A stretch of 64,000 nt of DNA from Baylisascaris procyonis. Lineage: Eukaryota > Nematoda > Chromadorea > Rhabditida > Ascarididae. This document shows, one piece after another, positions 27,886-41,396 of this stretch. Within the stretch, counting starts at the first letter, position 1, and each line of letters opens with the position of its first letter. Below the pieces are notes generated by a model, which had not been told where the DNA came from, searched no databases, and saw only the letters and a list, made by a program, of their open reading frames with translations. The stretch covers positions 2,321,501-2,385,500 of the forward strand of contig JAZARR010000188.1 in the NCBI GenBank assembly GCA_037389465.1. The letters are read 5' to 3'. Both the position numbers and the translations under genes were made by a program.

Positions 27886-30680
27886 ATAAACAAATAAATA
27901 CATATTTCTTAATTTATATGCATAAATCATTAATAAGCAAAGCGTGAAAGTTGGGCTGAAATTTGCATATTTATTTTGAAATTTGAGAGGCAAAGTTATG
28001 AGGAATGGTCATGTTTCAGTGATATGCAAATGATCTATTGATAGACCACTGGTTAAATTAATACAGTAGACCGCCAAATCTTCGTTGAATTATTATTTTT
28101 AGATTTCTAAATAACTTTGGACTAGAATATTTTTGTTTCATGGTAGGTCATTTTCGAATATTTTTTTATTATTATTTCTGAATTATATGAATTGTTTTGA
28201 TGATTTAAAGGAAATTTTTCAGTCTTTTTTTTTTACTAACTTCTCAGTGATACAATTCGTAAAATTCGATCAATTGATCAATAAATCTTTATAAAATTAA
28301 ATTTTTATTTAAATGCATTTTATTAGCAAGGATTATATAGGTAAATGACCGCAGATACAGGTATAGCAAGGATTATATCGGTATAAGACTGTTCTTTTAG
28401 CTAGTTTCTAAAATAAGCACTATAAGACGTAAGACTCGAAGTTAGCTTTCAACATGCCAAGCACAATATCGAAGTTTCTATTGTTCTAGCTCCATAACCT
28501 TCTGTTCATTATTAACGTTGATGCGAAACATCTGGGCCATTATTTATGACCGTTTATACGAAATATCAGCTATAATTCACTTGGAATATTGAAAAAATTC
28601 ACATCCATATAGATAATACATCCCGAAAATCCTTGAAAATCTTCTGCTCTCATTGATTTGATTCTGCCGTCGCCGTATGCCTAAGTTCTAAGACAAAGAC
28701 ATTTGCTCGCACAATTCTTCGGCTCTCATTTCGCTGGACTGTTGGAGGTCTGGTTGAAGTTGGAGATCGAGCTCAAGCTACGAATGTCACTTGATAGATC
28801 GAGTGAAGTAGAATCTTAATGATGCTAGAACGCAAATCCCCCTTTAATGCTCTTTCGTAGCAATGAGTGTATGCGAATGAAATCAGCACTGGATGTTAGG
28901 CACTACCTGAGGCTGTAGTAATAAAATTTTCATGAACATAGATCTTTTTTTGTTATAATAACTTGGCCGTATCTGTATACGTCATGAATGACAGCTTCCG
29001 GTCGTTCACTAAAATCGGAAATTAGTACGCAGATATATTTTATCACTGCCAGTCAAGCTGTTCAAAAAAAAAATTTTTTTTTGCATATTCATTAAAAAAT
29101 TGTGAGGATTTCTACATGATTAAATCATGGCTGCTTAGTTGCCATCGTCCCTAATGCACTATGAATTATACCAAGGCCGTACATTCCTACGTGGATTGAT
29201 TCTAATGTCTTTAAAATTGTTTGGGTAGTAATCGTTCGATAGATGTGAGACAAATTTGCATATGATTAAATATTTCAAATATTCTTCGATGAAATTAATT
29301 TTAAATGTACCATTTTCGTCTCGATCGTACCGTCAAAAAAGATTGTGACTCGTTTCCGGTCATTCGACTCATCTTGTAGGTGATGATAGACGAGTTTCAG
29401 AATTGCTCAGGAAAAGATGCGGAGGTAATTTTGCCAACTGTAAATCGTTTATTAAAAAATCTTTGTTTACACTTGAGGGGTATAGGCAATTACGCTATTA
29501 TAAATTAAAACACTATCACAGCATTGTTGAATTCCTAAAATAGTCTATACGTTGCATAATTTTTGCACTAAATTATGGTACCATGCGTAATTTTTGCACT
29601 AAATTATTGAAGCTGTAATGTGTCCCCATCTTCCTCCCCCCCTCTCACCCCCCCCCCCCCAATCCAGGAAATGCTGCATACCCTCAGTCATCAACATACT
29701 TCCTCCAAGACGCGAACCTCCATCGAAGACCTTTGCATGTCACAAATATTTATACAGTATAGCGATGAATAACTCTTTTGTAATCCCACTTTAGTATGCC
29801 GTTAATTCGCAATTTCAGTTTATATAAAACATTTCACCTGTATCTTTATCTATTTAGCTTACAACCCTGTTTACCTATATAAGACCAAAATTTTACCGAG
29901 ACTCATCTCACGTGCCATTCATTATTCAATTGAATGATTGAAAATCCCCAAATAAAGGTAAATCACTTCAATTTCATCGAACTTTTTCTGAGTGAACGTT
30001 TCGATAAAGCGCACCAGTGTAGACTGTATTTTTATATGATTTTTTAGTACAACAGTTTCAAAAAAAAAAAAAGATAGATTTGAAGAGGAGTTGATCTGAA
30101 CATGAGGCAACGATGAATCCTATAACCTTAAAATTTAACAACACGTTGTCATCTTATAACCAAAGTTGAGAAATTACAAAAAGGCGCAAATGACCATCAT
30201 AGCGCTTCCGCTTCATTTCAGGTTTTTTTGGGGATTTTATGGTAATAGAAAAGGATGGGAGGGGAGGCGAAAGGAGGAGGTAAATATGAAGGTAGGAGAT
30301 GAGGGATACTTCCTGTGAATGAAAATATTTTTTTTTTTTAGAAAGATACTATCGTACCATAGAATCAGCTTTTCTGAGGGAAACATTCTTCGTTTTAATT
30401 ATAAATGGTGATGTGTGCCTCTAGTCGACATCAGTAAATCTTTTCGATACAGTTTCACCATTTTTGGCTTTATATAACCATAAAACCTTTCATTTAAACC
30501 ATCAGAAGTTGCATGATCGCCGAAGCGGAAGATGTGATTTAAAAGATTTGTCATACCTACCCAACACCGTTGTATTTTGGTGTGATACGACGCACTTGAA
30601 GTGAGGATATCATTGCTATAGGGTAGATTTGCAGGGATATAGGTAAAAGGGGAGTGATGGTCGATTATATCACTCCAATA
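26371..30680. other. Intergenic DNA, no gene supported
   Basis: AT-rich DNA with weak chance ORFs (27356-27643 and 29922-30110, both minus). It includes an A/T palindrome at 27851-27904, a C-run at 29640-29662 and a G-rich patch at 30256-30300. I see no exon with plausible splice sites and recognisable content. Confidence 0.45.
27851..27904. repeat. (TTTA)n palindrome
   Basis: A (TTTA)n tract flows directly into (AAAT)n, with outer arms TATGTATTTATTT and AAATAAATACATA that are exact complements. The whole could form a long A/T stem. Confidence 0.8.
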
Positions 30681-30845
30681 TTATTCATTGATGAAATAAC
30701 TGAAGACACATATAGAAGTGTTTGTTGCCGCTAAACTAATGGACTGAGGCGTTTTTTTAAGCTGCAGGACATCATTGTTGTTGTCGTTGGCAGCGAATGG
30801 ATGTCCTGAGGGGTCTACTCTCGGGAATTTCCGATCCTCATTCAT
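30681..30845 (-). CDS. Short unrecognised ORF, 54 aa
   Basis: ATG to TAA on the minus strand with a varied composition (RKFPRVDPSGHPFA, then an Asn/Asp stretch from AAC/AAT/GAC codons). There is no recognised family and no clear partner exons. The Asn run comes from a GTTGTTGTC-like repeat, so chance is quite possible. Confidence 0.15.
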   Translation of the reverse strand: MNEDRKFPRVDPSGHPFAANDNNNDVLQLKKTPQSISLAATNTSICVFSYFINE

Positions 30846-31163
30846 CGAATATCCAGCAATAAAAAGCTTTTATATCAATGATGGATGCGATAATGAGCGT
30901 TCTTGTATCGTCCAATGAATGCAAGTTGGCTGCCTCAGATACGGCGAACAACGTTTGGGTCGGTGTATACTTATGCAGAGTATCGTGACGCTCTCCCATG
31001 CTTATAATAGTATCGTTGATGGTTATATTACCGTTCTTTCATCTTTTAGGGGTCAGAAGTTCCTTGTTTCCTTCTTTTATAAATATTCGTCATTGATCTC
31101 AGGGGACCATTTCGTTTTAGTATTTTTTTTTTTCAAAACTATGCGATCCTTGTAGAGGATGCT

Positions 31164-31337
31164 ATGGGATGGGGATCCGCGGTCCGGGACTGTCCAAAGG
31201 AGGAGATCTGTAACCCCGACATGAACAGGATCCGTGACACTTTGGCTACAATAGTGCAGGAATCCTTGCAATTACCGCAACAAACAAATTGGCTGTTCCT
31301 GTTACATAGGGATGGAAAGAGTCGACTTTATGCCTAG
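31164..31337 (+). CDS. Short unrecognised ORF, 57 aa, possible exon
   Basis: Open from ATG to TAG with protein-like content (MGWGSAVRDCPKEEI, then DTLATIVQESLQL). The frame also opens right after an acceptor-like TTGTAG at 31149-31154. It overlaps a minus-strand ORF (31077-31271) in antisense, so at most one is likely to be real. The family is not recognised. It lies 0.5 kb upstream of UTP3 on the same strand but does not join it in phase. Confidence 0.2.
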   Translation: MGWGSAVRDCPKEEICNPDMNRIRDTLATIVQESLQLPQQTNWLFLLHRDGKSRLYA

Positions 31338-31760
31338 GAAACACTAAAATACTAGAGGCAATCTTGTTGTTGCCAAAAGTATATAGTTGCCGACGATCCA
31401 TTACTTCTATAGCATAAAACCATACATATTTCCATCAGTATTAAGGGAAAACATCCCAACATCCTGTAAATACCTTATCGTGTCGATTCTTTGGATGCTT
31501 AAGAAGACCTCCTTCATTTTCGGCTGGTCTGACAGGTCAATGTCGACCTTGATGCGGGTCCGCTGAACTATCCCTGCCTACTATGTCACTATCATAACAA
31601 TCACCCATCTGTTCCTAGTTACCTTCTGTTTTCTGACAGCTGCAACTATTGCTCGAGGTGTCTGCCTTATGAGATTATCTGCTGTCATTACTTAGGTATC
31701 TTTAGATTGATGTTCGACATTCTTTGTGATATAATTTTGTATTTAATTTCTAACTTTGAA

Positions 31761-31781
31761 TTTTCTTTTCTCTGTCTTTAG
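31761..31781 (+). promoter_or_regulatory. Strong acceptor upstream of the UTP3 start
   Basis: A pyrimidine-rich stretch ending CTCTGTCTTTAG lies 52 nt before the UTP3 ATG. It fits either a spliced-leader trans-splice site or the end of a 5'-UTR intron. Confidence 0.4.
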
Positions 31782-31833
31782 GTGATTGGACGATTTACGC
31801 AATTTATAAATCAGACAAGATCTGAAGGACGAT

Positions 31834-33094
31834 ATGGGTCGAAAATTGAAGAAACAGAAGTATCATTTAAAGTTATTTCCATATAACAAATAAATAACTG
31901 TGAAATTTTCGCATAGTTCATATTTTCATTCCAAGAATTTTTTCCCGTGGAAAAAATTTTTTTTTCTAAAATTTTTCTAAAATTTTCCATTAAAATTTGC
32001 ATTGAATTCCGTGATCAAGAAAGAAAAATATCAATTCGTCGATATAATCTTTTACAACACGAGAAAAAAACCGTAGGGAACTCGATATAACAAATCTGAA
32101 ATGAGCATCGGATCGCTGATATTGTTCCCACCTTATCTTCTCTCAAGTTATTGACAAATTCCTTCGTTCATCTTTAGCTTCAAATATGAATAACCACTAA
32201 ACAGGTATAACGTATAAAAAATTAGGAATGGCAAAGATATACACAAAATTAGAAAATTACAGGTATATAGGTATGTCTCCTATAAAATTAAAAAAGACAA
32301 ATACCTTTGAATCAATTCCACCACTATTTTCCTAACTTGTTCGACCGACCACTTTGGCGACGTATATTGCCAGCACTTCTCTTCCGAATAGAGAGGCGAA
32401 CGTAGAGTTAACCGTTCACCTAAAATATCGCACAACAACACTGAGACGTTCTCTTATTTTTTTTTTTTTAGCTATAATGGGTTAAATTTTGCATTTTATT
32501 GACTTCACAAATTTTTGTAATTTTTATATAATCGTCTAATTTGCTGAGGTAAACTCTGATATAATTTAGTTCAAAAACGTTTCTGCGATCGGTTGTGTTT
32601 GTTCATTCAAGCAATATGATTGCATGATATGACTAGGTTATCTCTGTTTGTTTGTATGTGTCTGTTGGTATCTGTCTGTGTCTGTCTGCGTCTGCAATAG
32701 TTTGATGTCGATAAAATTTGAAGCTAAAGTTGTAAAAATTTTCACGGTATTTGTGACCTCTTACTTAGATGATTATATAAAATTATTGCCCGATCCAAAT
32801 ATAATGAAAAAAATGAATAAAATTTATTTTTTAGGAAAATACATCAGGAAGAAGAAGATAACGATGAAATATACGATGAAATTGATCGATTCCATCAGAA
32901 ACGTAACGAAATTCTCGATGTTGAACAGAAACGGCCCATAAAACAAACGGAGGTGCTGAATGTTGAAGGTGATATTTCATCCGACGAAGAGGAATTCCAA
33001 CAAGACGACGATTCATTGTTCGATTCGGATGACGAGAAAGAAACATCTCTCAACGAAGGTCGGATAATTGTTGTTTATTTATATTTATAAGCAC

Positions 33095-33136
<42 letters not shown>

Positions 33137-36100
33137 TTTTCAGGTGGAGTCTTTTTATTGGTTCCTCTATAATAATCTGTTAAGCAGTGAATATAGGTGT
33201 CTCTACATGTAGTTTTGAACCCCTTTTTTGGATCGATCGCTGTGGGCTGTTTATCACTGTCCACGATGCAGGCCATATTAATATTCATTAGTGAGATTGT
33301 GGCCAGGCGGAATTAGTGCTTTAAAACAGGCATTTTTATTTATTCATTTATTTATTTAATTTTGGTGAGTATGTTTATGACAGAACAACAGTGCTAAGTT
33401 AGAAGTGGTCATTGAAGTTAATGTTGGCTAGGAGGTGGTAATGGCTATTTGATATATATTATTTATATTTCAGCGTTGCCATCAGCAGATCAGTGGGGTC
33501 GTAAAAGACAAGCATACTATCATACATCTTATGTTGATGCCGATTTTGGTGGTATGAATGAGAGTGATGAGGAATTGGCTGAATTGGAACGAGAGGATGC
33601 AACACAGAGACAGAAGAAACTCGATGCTACTTTGCAGGCTGTGCGATTCGACGATTTAGTAATCATTTGCTGCTCAATTGACTCTTGTACTTATCGTATA
33701 TCGATCATTATACCCCTCCCCCTTCCATCCGCTCTATCCGTAAGCATTCCTGAATAAAACCCTTGTTTTGCGTTCCGTGAATTGCAGTTTAAATGTGCTT
33801 AGAAAAGCGAGGTTGTTATGCAGATAGCACCTGGTTGTGCTATTAGAAGGTACTGCATCACTTTGCTGACAGATGTGGATGTTTGTTTTTCTTTATGCTT
33901 ATCCATGGTGACATCTATTATGACTTTTCGGGGTTGGTCAACTCCCTAAGGTCACTCCTCATCCTTTATTTACTCCTGCACCCTGAATGTGGCTTGCGTC
34001 CGGAGCGAGTGTCGATAAGTCAAGGGACAGAGGACTGTCGATGCCTTAGAGCAAAATCATCTATATATCTCCATAAGTATACCTGTATAGGTATACAAAT
34101 GTCTATATATACTTTTATTTCCCACTTTGTTAATAGTCATTATGTTCTAGAAATAAGTTTAACCAGAATTTATGTTCACTATCAACGAACTCAAATCGTT
34201 TCAGTATAAATTGAATATAAATTGAATTAGGCGTGGGTGGTTAAATGGCCAGATCGAACTCATCAGAAATCGATGGGTTTTCTTGCCTTGAATGATTCAA
34301 AATTGTCTTCATCTTTACTTGTGCAGTAGTAAAATTTTTACTCAATTTCAGGAAAATGACGCAATACAAACTGCACCCAAGAAAAAGCCTATCGATTTGG
34401 AAGCGATGAATGAAGAGCAAAAATTGCAATTTTTCTTGAATAAGAATCCCGAATTCACGAAGATGGTCGATGAATATAAGGAAAAAGTCAGTTGTTCGTT
34501 TCCCTTGTGGGAGTTGTTCTATTAAAATTGTCAGTGAGATTAATAAAGGAAATCTAGTACTTATACGGGATATTTATATTTATATTTATATTTATATTTA
34601 TACTTATACTTATACTGATATTTATATTTATATTTACATTTACATTTACATTTATATTTATATTTATATTTATATTTATATTTATATTTATGTTTATGTT
34701 TATATTTATATTTATATTTACATTTATATTTATATTTATATTTATTATTTATATTTACATTTATATTTATATTTATATTTATATTTATTGAGTTTATCGG
34801 GAACGAATCGAACATTTGCTGGGTTTCTCGTCTCAAATCGATTAGCATTTGCCACCATCAACATTCTAATATGGAAAAAATTGCATTCAGACTTCTAGGC
34901 ATTTATTGTAGGTTTATCTTGCTCTGAGGTTGATTTCAGCCTTTTTCACTTTTAATGAGCTCAGGCACTTGCGATGTTCTCAACTTTTAAGATTCAGTTT
35001 GCACTCAAAGGGGGAACACTATATATGTCGTAGAATGCTTATATTTGAAATAAAGGTTTATGTTCAAGTAGGATTTGTGCTATCCACAGCTTCTAGATGA
35101 TCAGTAAACGATCAGCGGTAGGAGAGATGGTTAAGGGGAGAGGGTTTATAAATGAATAAATATGGTAACTTTATGCTGATGTTCATGTTTCTCAGTGTAT
35201 TCGATCACGAACATTAATTATTTTTATTTTTATTAAGTGATTATTGCTGTAAAAAATCGACTTCTTGTCCCATCATCCATAAAAACAGAAGATAATTACT
35301 TATATTTATTTTCCGCATTCAAAGATTTGAAAAAAGTATCAGTCACAAAAGTAACTCTTTAATTCCCGGATATTTGAGGAATTTTTTAAACCTCTAGGGG
35401 TTTTATTTAAGGTATTATGGTAATTCTCCAGCTGATTTTATTCGTAATCTTCTTGGTTTATTTTCAATGTAATCGTTTCAGTCTCGGAACTCAGTCTAAA
35501 TACAGTGCAATATTTCAATTCAATTAGCAGTATGAGGGGGATTAGTTGATATCGTTGTTCGATCATCAGTCGCTTATAGTTGATGGATTGCATCGTTGCT
35601 GATGGCTTCATGTTTATAAATGATTTGATAATTGAGCAGCAAATTTGATTTATTTAAATTTTTTTATGTTCATAAAAATTCTACAAAAGTTGATTTGCCA
35701 AACTTGCATAAGTTTCACAATTTTTTTGCAAAATTTGCAAGGCAGCGTTTGCAAAAATTGATTTCATTTGTCTGTAAGAATTGATTAGGGGTACGATTAA
35801 GACTGTGATCGTGGTGGGTGGTCTATGTTGGTGATAGATCGGAATAGAATATGTTAGAATAGAATAGAACAGAATAGAATAGAATAGGATTGAATAGATT
35901 AATTTTCTGATGACTAAAAGTGTTTGAAGCTAAATGGTTGAAATTTGTTACGAATATTGTCTTATATTCAGCGTGAATTAATGAATACTCGTCTTATGCC
36001 ATTGTTGAAAATTATCAATGCGTTACATACTGAAAGACGCACTGTTCTCGAGCAACAACTTCGATCTGCGATTGCTTTGTTCTCGAGGTCGGGTACTTCA

Positions 36101-39053
36101 TACTTATTTTTGATTGTTGCAGAGATAAGAGCTGTTGAGTTAATGACCTTAAATTAATTTTTATTAGTAAAGAAATTCTTGGTTAGCTGCAGCGTTTTTT
36201 ATGATCCGAATAGACTATGAGCGTGTAATTTTAGGAAAATATTGTAATTTTTAGGTTTGTTGGGTTATGAACCATATAATTTCCCATCTTCTATCTTTTC
36301 CAGTCTCACCTTAATCCTCCCTTCCCCATTTCTTCCTTTATTATCCAACATTATCCAACTCTTCGTTATTTGTGGAGAGATTCTCGCACCATTGAATTAT
36401 GAATTCCGCGTTTTCAATTAGTGAATAAAATACCGAAGCACTATATTTAGCAATTCATCAGCAATTCATTCGATTCGCTTGTTTGAGAGGCATATCTTTA
36501 ACCATGTCTCATGTGAACAGTTTTACGCGTAGTTTAATATTTTTAGATGGAATTTTAATAATATTTCACATCAATAAATATATATTTATTTTTCTGCGTA
36601 TTTTTTGATGAATATATTTTAGTATATGAATATATATTTCGGTATTATAATAGTAGATATAAAAATGAATATATTTAATATTAGTTATTTTTGATAAGTT
36701 CAATTAAATCGTTGAAAAACATCGTTAATGAGGAAAAAGATAGGTATTTTAATGGGCAACGAGTAATAGAGACATTTCGCTTCTAATTTTTTTCTTCTTT
36801 ATTGTGATATTTTAATATTGAATTGAACCAAATCTGAAACAAGCTTTATCTCATATCCGCTCTTATTTTTCGATTTTTGTAAGTTAAACGATATTCCTGG
36901 GAAGTTGTCGTGGGAATTTTTGCTTTCGCAAAGTGATTCGAGCTTCTTTAATATAACAAGGTTCTAATTTTGGGAAATTTTATAATCACTAGATGAGGTT
37001 CTTTATAATCACTAAGTGATTAGAAAGTTGGCTGTTTTTTTTTTCTGACTGAGAAAAGATCTTATAATTTTTGGCATGAATTTTTTTTTTTCAGTTATCT
37101 GTTGAATATATTGTTTTATATGTGTCTGAAGACGACAACAAATTTAAATATCGACGAGAATAAGAAATATGTTGATGAACATCCTGTTATTGATAGTATT
37201 ATTTCGCAGAAAAAGGTTTTCTTCATTGTGAAAAATTTTCTCTTTTTCACTTTTTTTTTCTCATTTTTATAACTCTTTTTTTTCTGTTTTTATTAATTTC
37301 CGCTGCAGTTTTTCAACGTTCAAAGAAGGGAAAAATACTGATTAAAATTATGCTGATTGATGAAGTTTTATCACTCATGAAGTGATTATCAGTAAATTGA
37401 ATTGAAAAACTTGCAATTAGATTTGAAAGAGGTGTTCTATAATATGAGCTGCATAAAATTTATTGATCAAAGGAGATCGTTTTAGTGAGCAGAGTAAGTC
37501 GACTAGCAATGAAGCAGCTGATATTTCTTAGCATTTCGACTTAATGTGTAAGGATAGGGGAAGAGAGAAAAGAAACCGCAGATTTTTAGAGGTTTTTTCT
37601 AAAATATGCTTTTATTTATGGGTTTTTTTTTTCAGATTATGTGCTATATACAATTCATTTCTGTGATTCAAGTCTTACTTGATAGAAAAGTTTATTTGCT
37701 AGTGATTTGTATAGGATGAATTATACAAAAAGCGATTGGTGATACTATGACTTTTGTGAGCAAGACATTTGCGTAAAGGACATTTGCGTGGTGGCGGAAA
37801 TGTCCAGTTGTGGCCAAAAAGCTGATTGCTGTAAGAAGCCATTCGACCTTTGATGCCTTTTGCTGATAGTTTTATTTCATTGTGGAAATTTTCAAGTATA
37901 AAAATTTAAGCGTGTAAGTTTTATGCATGAAACCTGGATATGAGGACTATATTTCAGAAGGTTTCAACGGTGGAGGAATTCCTTAATACGAATGCATCTG
38001 CCCTCACAAGAATATTACGAAAGGTTGAAGCAAATAAATCATTATCGAAAATAATTGAACAAAGCGGAATGGTTGATGATGTGATATCGAAAAAGAAGAA
38101 TAGCAGTATTGCTGCTATGGAATCATCGATGGATTATTTGAATGAGCCAGTTGACGGTGATCAAATCGTCGACGAACAAATCGAAGAGACTATGGAATCT
38201 GGCAAACGTGCGATCACTTCTCAGGTAGATACGTCTGTTTTTTTTTCTAATTTCCGGATCATGTATGCTATCCGGTTGGTAATCTTTATTGAGATGACGT
38301 CAGAATTAATCTGTAGAACATAGAGCGTTCATATGCGTTATACGAAAAAGAGACGGCGTAAGTTGAAATGGAGCTGTGATATCGTATCGATACTCAGCCT
38401 TACAGCTGTTAACTACTGATTGGGCTGGAACCCCTTTTCGGGCCACCGGTTTGTAGACGAGCACACTGATAAAGAAAACAAAGACGCACGGCTCCACTTG
38501 AGCCCGCAACCACCACGTGCGACGAACAAACAAAAAAAAAAAAAAAAATGGACGACTGAATAGAGTGGGCAATAACAGTCCTTATATACGCTACTAATAG
38601 CATCAAAGCGAAACTTGTAGGAGCACTTCATAGTGTACACTGTTGTACTATCACAATCGAGCTGATCTATAATCAAAATCGGGCTGCTCCTCGATCAAAA
38701 TCGTTGTAGTAGTCATTTGTATTCACGGCCGGCATGGCGAAACAAGCATTCCATGGGACAATATGGGGGAAGAATGTGTATCCGTTTTTTCGACATTACT
38801 AAAACAATGCCCATTTAGGTTACTAATAATTAAAGTATAATAATATTTATAGATCGAAAAGAACAAAGGTCTATCGGTAAAACGAAAGAAGGGAACACAA
38901 CATTCACGAGTGAAGAAAAGAAAACAATTCGAGAAAGCAATGATAAAGAAACGTTCACAGAAGCCGGATGTGCGCAATGAGTTGAAACCATATGCGGGCG
39001 AGAAGAGAGGCATACGTGCTTCAACTGTTAAGAGTATTAAATTGAAGGCATAG
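31834..39053 (+). CDS. UTP3: UTP3/SAS10, small-subunit processome protein, 8 exons
   Basis: Exons: 31834-31859, 32835-33058, 33474-33658, 34352-34486, 35972-36087, 37095-37215, 37958-38224 and 38853-39053. Phases agree and the product is 424 aa (human UTP3 has 479). Exon 1 is a 26-nt micro-exon coding MGRKLKKQ. Residues 10-145 are acidic, with [14 protein letters not shown] and [17 protein letters not shown], matching the family LPDEKAWGQRKKLYYDT. The Sas10/Utp3/C1D region follows (MPLLKII, then ILFYMCLK and EHPVIDSI against HPVIERL). The basic C-terminus ([13 protein letters not shown] to [12 protein letters not shown]) is the Sas10 signature. Family role: nucleolar pre-18S rRNA processing and linked chromatin silencing. 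Three of seven donors begin GTC (GTCGGA, GTCAGT, GTCGGG), weaker than elsewhere in the window. An AATAAA lies at 39375-39380. Confidence 0.94.
33097..33132. repeat. (TA)n microsatellite in UTP3 intron 2
   Basis: About 17 TA units lying 38 nt inside the intron after exon 2. Confidence 0.9.
34570..34789. repeat. (TATATT)n hexamer tract in UTP3 intron 4
   Basis: About 220 bp of TATATT or ATTTAT units with occasional C or G substitutions, just downstream of the exon 4 donor. Confidence 0.9.
35841..35898. repeat. (AGAAT)n microsatellite
   Basis: About ten imperfect AGAAT units 74 nt before the acceptor of UTP3 exon 5, partly interrupted by AGAAC and AGGAT variants. Confidence 0.8.
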
Positions 39054-40081
39054 CAGTTTTCATGTTTCATTGAGAAATCAGGAAAGCACATTGGGAAAGC
39101 AATTTGCTACTTGATATGTCACAAGCGGAAATTGATTTTAGAAAGGAAGGGAGGGGGAATTGGTGTTTTAAGTTCCTCTGAAATGGAGGTGGGGAGGGGA
39201 GGGGGAGGGAAGGTAAAGCAAAAGAATGGTTGATTAGCTAAAGAATGCTGATTTATATTGAAAAACGATTTGAGAATATTTATATCTTTCGATGTTTTTT
39301 ATTGAGTGTCTACATGCATATACTCATGGTATCTTCTTGTTGCGTTTATTGTTTTTGTTGGCAGATTTTATTTGAATAAAGGAAAGCCATATCTGAATAA
39401 GGCGTTTTTTTCGCGTAATAACTATGTAAATTTTCATCAAAATATGTAAGTAAAGTATTTGAATATTAGAGAGCACCTGAGTATTTACCTTTTTGGGTAT
39501 TTGATCTATTGGGTCAAAAGTCAAGAATTTAGGCGATAAAACGCGATAAAACTTGCATCTTCTTTAACCAATATTTTATAGTGATTTTTGGAATGGATAC
39601 CTTCATCCTCTGTGAAACGATGCACCAGTCAAAAAGATTCTAATAAGTGTCCAAATTTTATCCGGAAAATTGACGATCATTGAGATTATAGATTAGAAAT
39701 TTTTGGAATTTTTGTTTTAGATCTAAATTTTTAGGTAAACCAAACGATATGAATTTTTCATTGGTTTGCTCTATTTATTTATTAATTTTTTGAGAAATAT
39801 TCGAATGAGTTTTATTAATGAGATGGAAATGACTCTTTTCATATAAAACAGAGAAACCGAGCAGAATAAACATAGATCGAACTTGAGATGAATCTATCAG
39901 CAACGGAGTAGATACGCAACTGGCTCCGCCTTGGAGCATGTATCATCATCGATGGTCGTGAGCTTGATGAAGCGGAAAATTATATCTACAGTGATCGCTA
40001 AATCAATTGCCGACATCACCTTGATGGTCGAATGTAGTAGGCGAGTTTGCATCATGAGCAAATTTCAACCAAATAAGCATT
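39054..40081. other. UTP3 downstream region, no gene
   Basis: The 3' flank of UTP3 with G-rich tracts at 39142-39220, an AATAAA at 39375-39380 and AT-rich DNA. No exon is recognised. Confidence 0.5.
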
Positions 40082-40739
40082 ATGCCACCTGATAGCAGTA
40101 TAACTACCGATAAAAGTAGAAGTAGGTCACTTTCATTGTGTGGGATTTCCTGCCATGATATAGAAAATCAAGTGCTGCTCTTCGATAAAGATAGTGAAGG
40201 AGAAGCTAACAGTGTTAGGGAAGGTCGTACGGAGTTTTTTAAGGTATGGAATATCTTTTCGAGATGATATGCTCCGAAAGCAAAGTCAACAACCCAGACT
40301 TTGTAAAAATTACCCAAGAAGTGTCTAATCTGAAAATTTAATGGAAAATTAATGGGTGAACGATTGGTGGTAAGTGAATATCCGCATAAATCGCCCATTA
40401 TGGCGACTAAAGGCAACCTAGGTGGAGCTGATGGTAAAAATACCCTTCAGGGATGACTGTAGCAAGATAGAGGTTTTCCATATCGTCCACATCATAGACA
40501 TTAATCCCTGACCTCTTCATACCTCCCTTCTTCAATCACTTCCAACTTTTCGATGGGACCGAGTATGTCTATGACCGAGGTATTGAACGTTCTGATCATT
40601 TTCATCCTTTCACCGCTGTCATCCTTCTCAGACGTCCTTCATTTTCCGCTCGGTCATTTCTTCCACTTCGAGTCATCGTTTCCACCTCGTTATACTAGTT
40701 CCCTTAGATAAGGACGTTAAACAACAATTTAATCGTTAG
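40082..40739 (+). CDS. Possible small two-exon gene, unrecognised
   Basis: Exon 1 at 40082-40243 begins MPPDSSITTDKSRSRSLSL and ends FFK before a good donor (AAG|GTATGG). A pyrimidine-rich acceptor (CATCCTTCTCAG) at 40631 opens a second in-phase exon, 40632-40739, ending in TAG. Joined, they would give 89 aa: a Ser/Arg- and acid-rich first half and a short hydrophobic segment (FHLVILVPL) near the end. The family is unknown. Exon 1 could instead be an alternative first exon of the cold-shock-like gene, because exon 2 of that gene (45166) starts in the same phase. Confidence 0.3.
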
Positions 40740-41396
40740 TGAAGAATTACATACTCATATCAATACATATTGTCACGTCATATAGATAAGAATATAACCG
40801 CATGATAACGGGAACGATAGGAATCTTTTATGAAGCATGCGTTGTTGTTTAAGTGTTGGTGCTATTTTTTTTTTCAATTTCTTCATTCCATTTGATTCAA
40901 AACGCTTTACTTTATGATGAAATTAAAAGGAAGTATGAGACCTTCAAATTTTTCATTTCTTTATAAATCTGTGTCGGACATTTGGAATCAAATATAAAAA
41001 TTTTCATTTTTTAAAGTTTTAATAATATTTAATTTATATAAAAATACTATAATAAGTTGGCAAATATAATATTTACTAGGATTTAGATCCACTGATAGGT
41101 TCTTTGATCTCAGTAAATAATTCAAAAATTATTTGCTTATTTATTTAGCGTTATTTAGTTTACTTTTATATTTATTTATTATTTTATTTATTTATTTATT
41201 TATTTATTTGTTCGAAACGAATAGGAAGAAATTTCCACTCTTATATACTTATAATAAAATACTAAAAAATGGTTTTATAGGTTTAAAAGAACAATTAATT
41301 GAAGGCATTACAGCAGAGTGGTTACTGTGCAATGGTTACAGAAAATTAGATATAAGGAGTCGTTATACCGGAATTGTAGTAGCTGAGGCCTCATAT

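Noticed and set aside
34470..34898. 142-aa ORF of Tyr/Ile repeats and its minus-strand Lys/Tyr counterpart
   Set aside because: Direct translation of a TATATT microsatellite in UTP3 intron 4.
38306..38676. Overlapping minus ORFs in UTP3 intron 7
   Set aside because: Phe- and Cys-rich frames driven by a poly-A run, with no homology. The region is a normal intron of UTP3.
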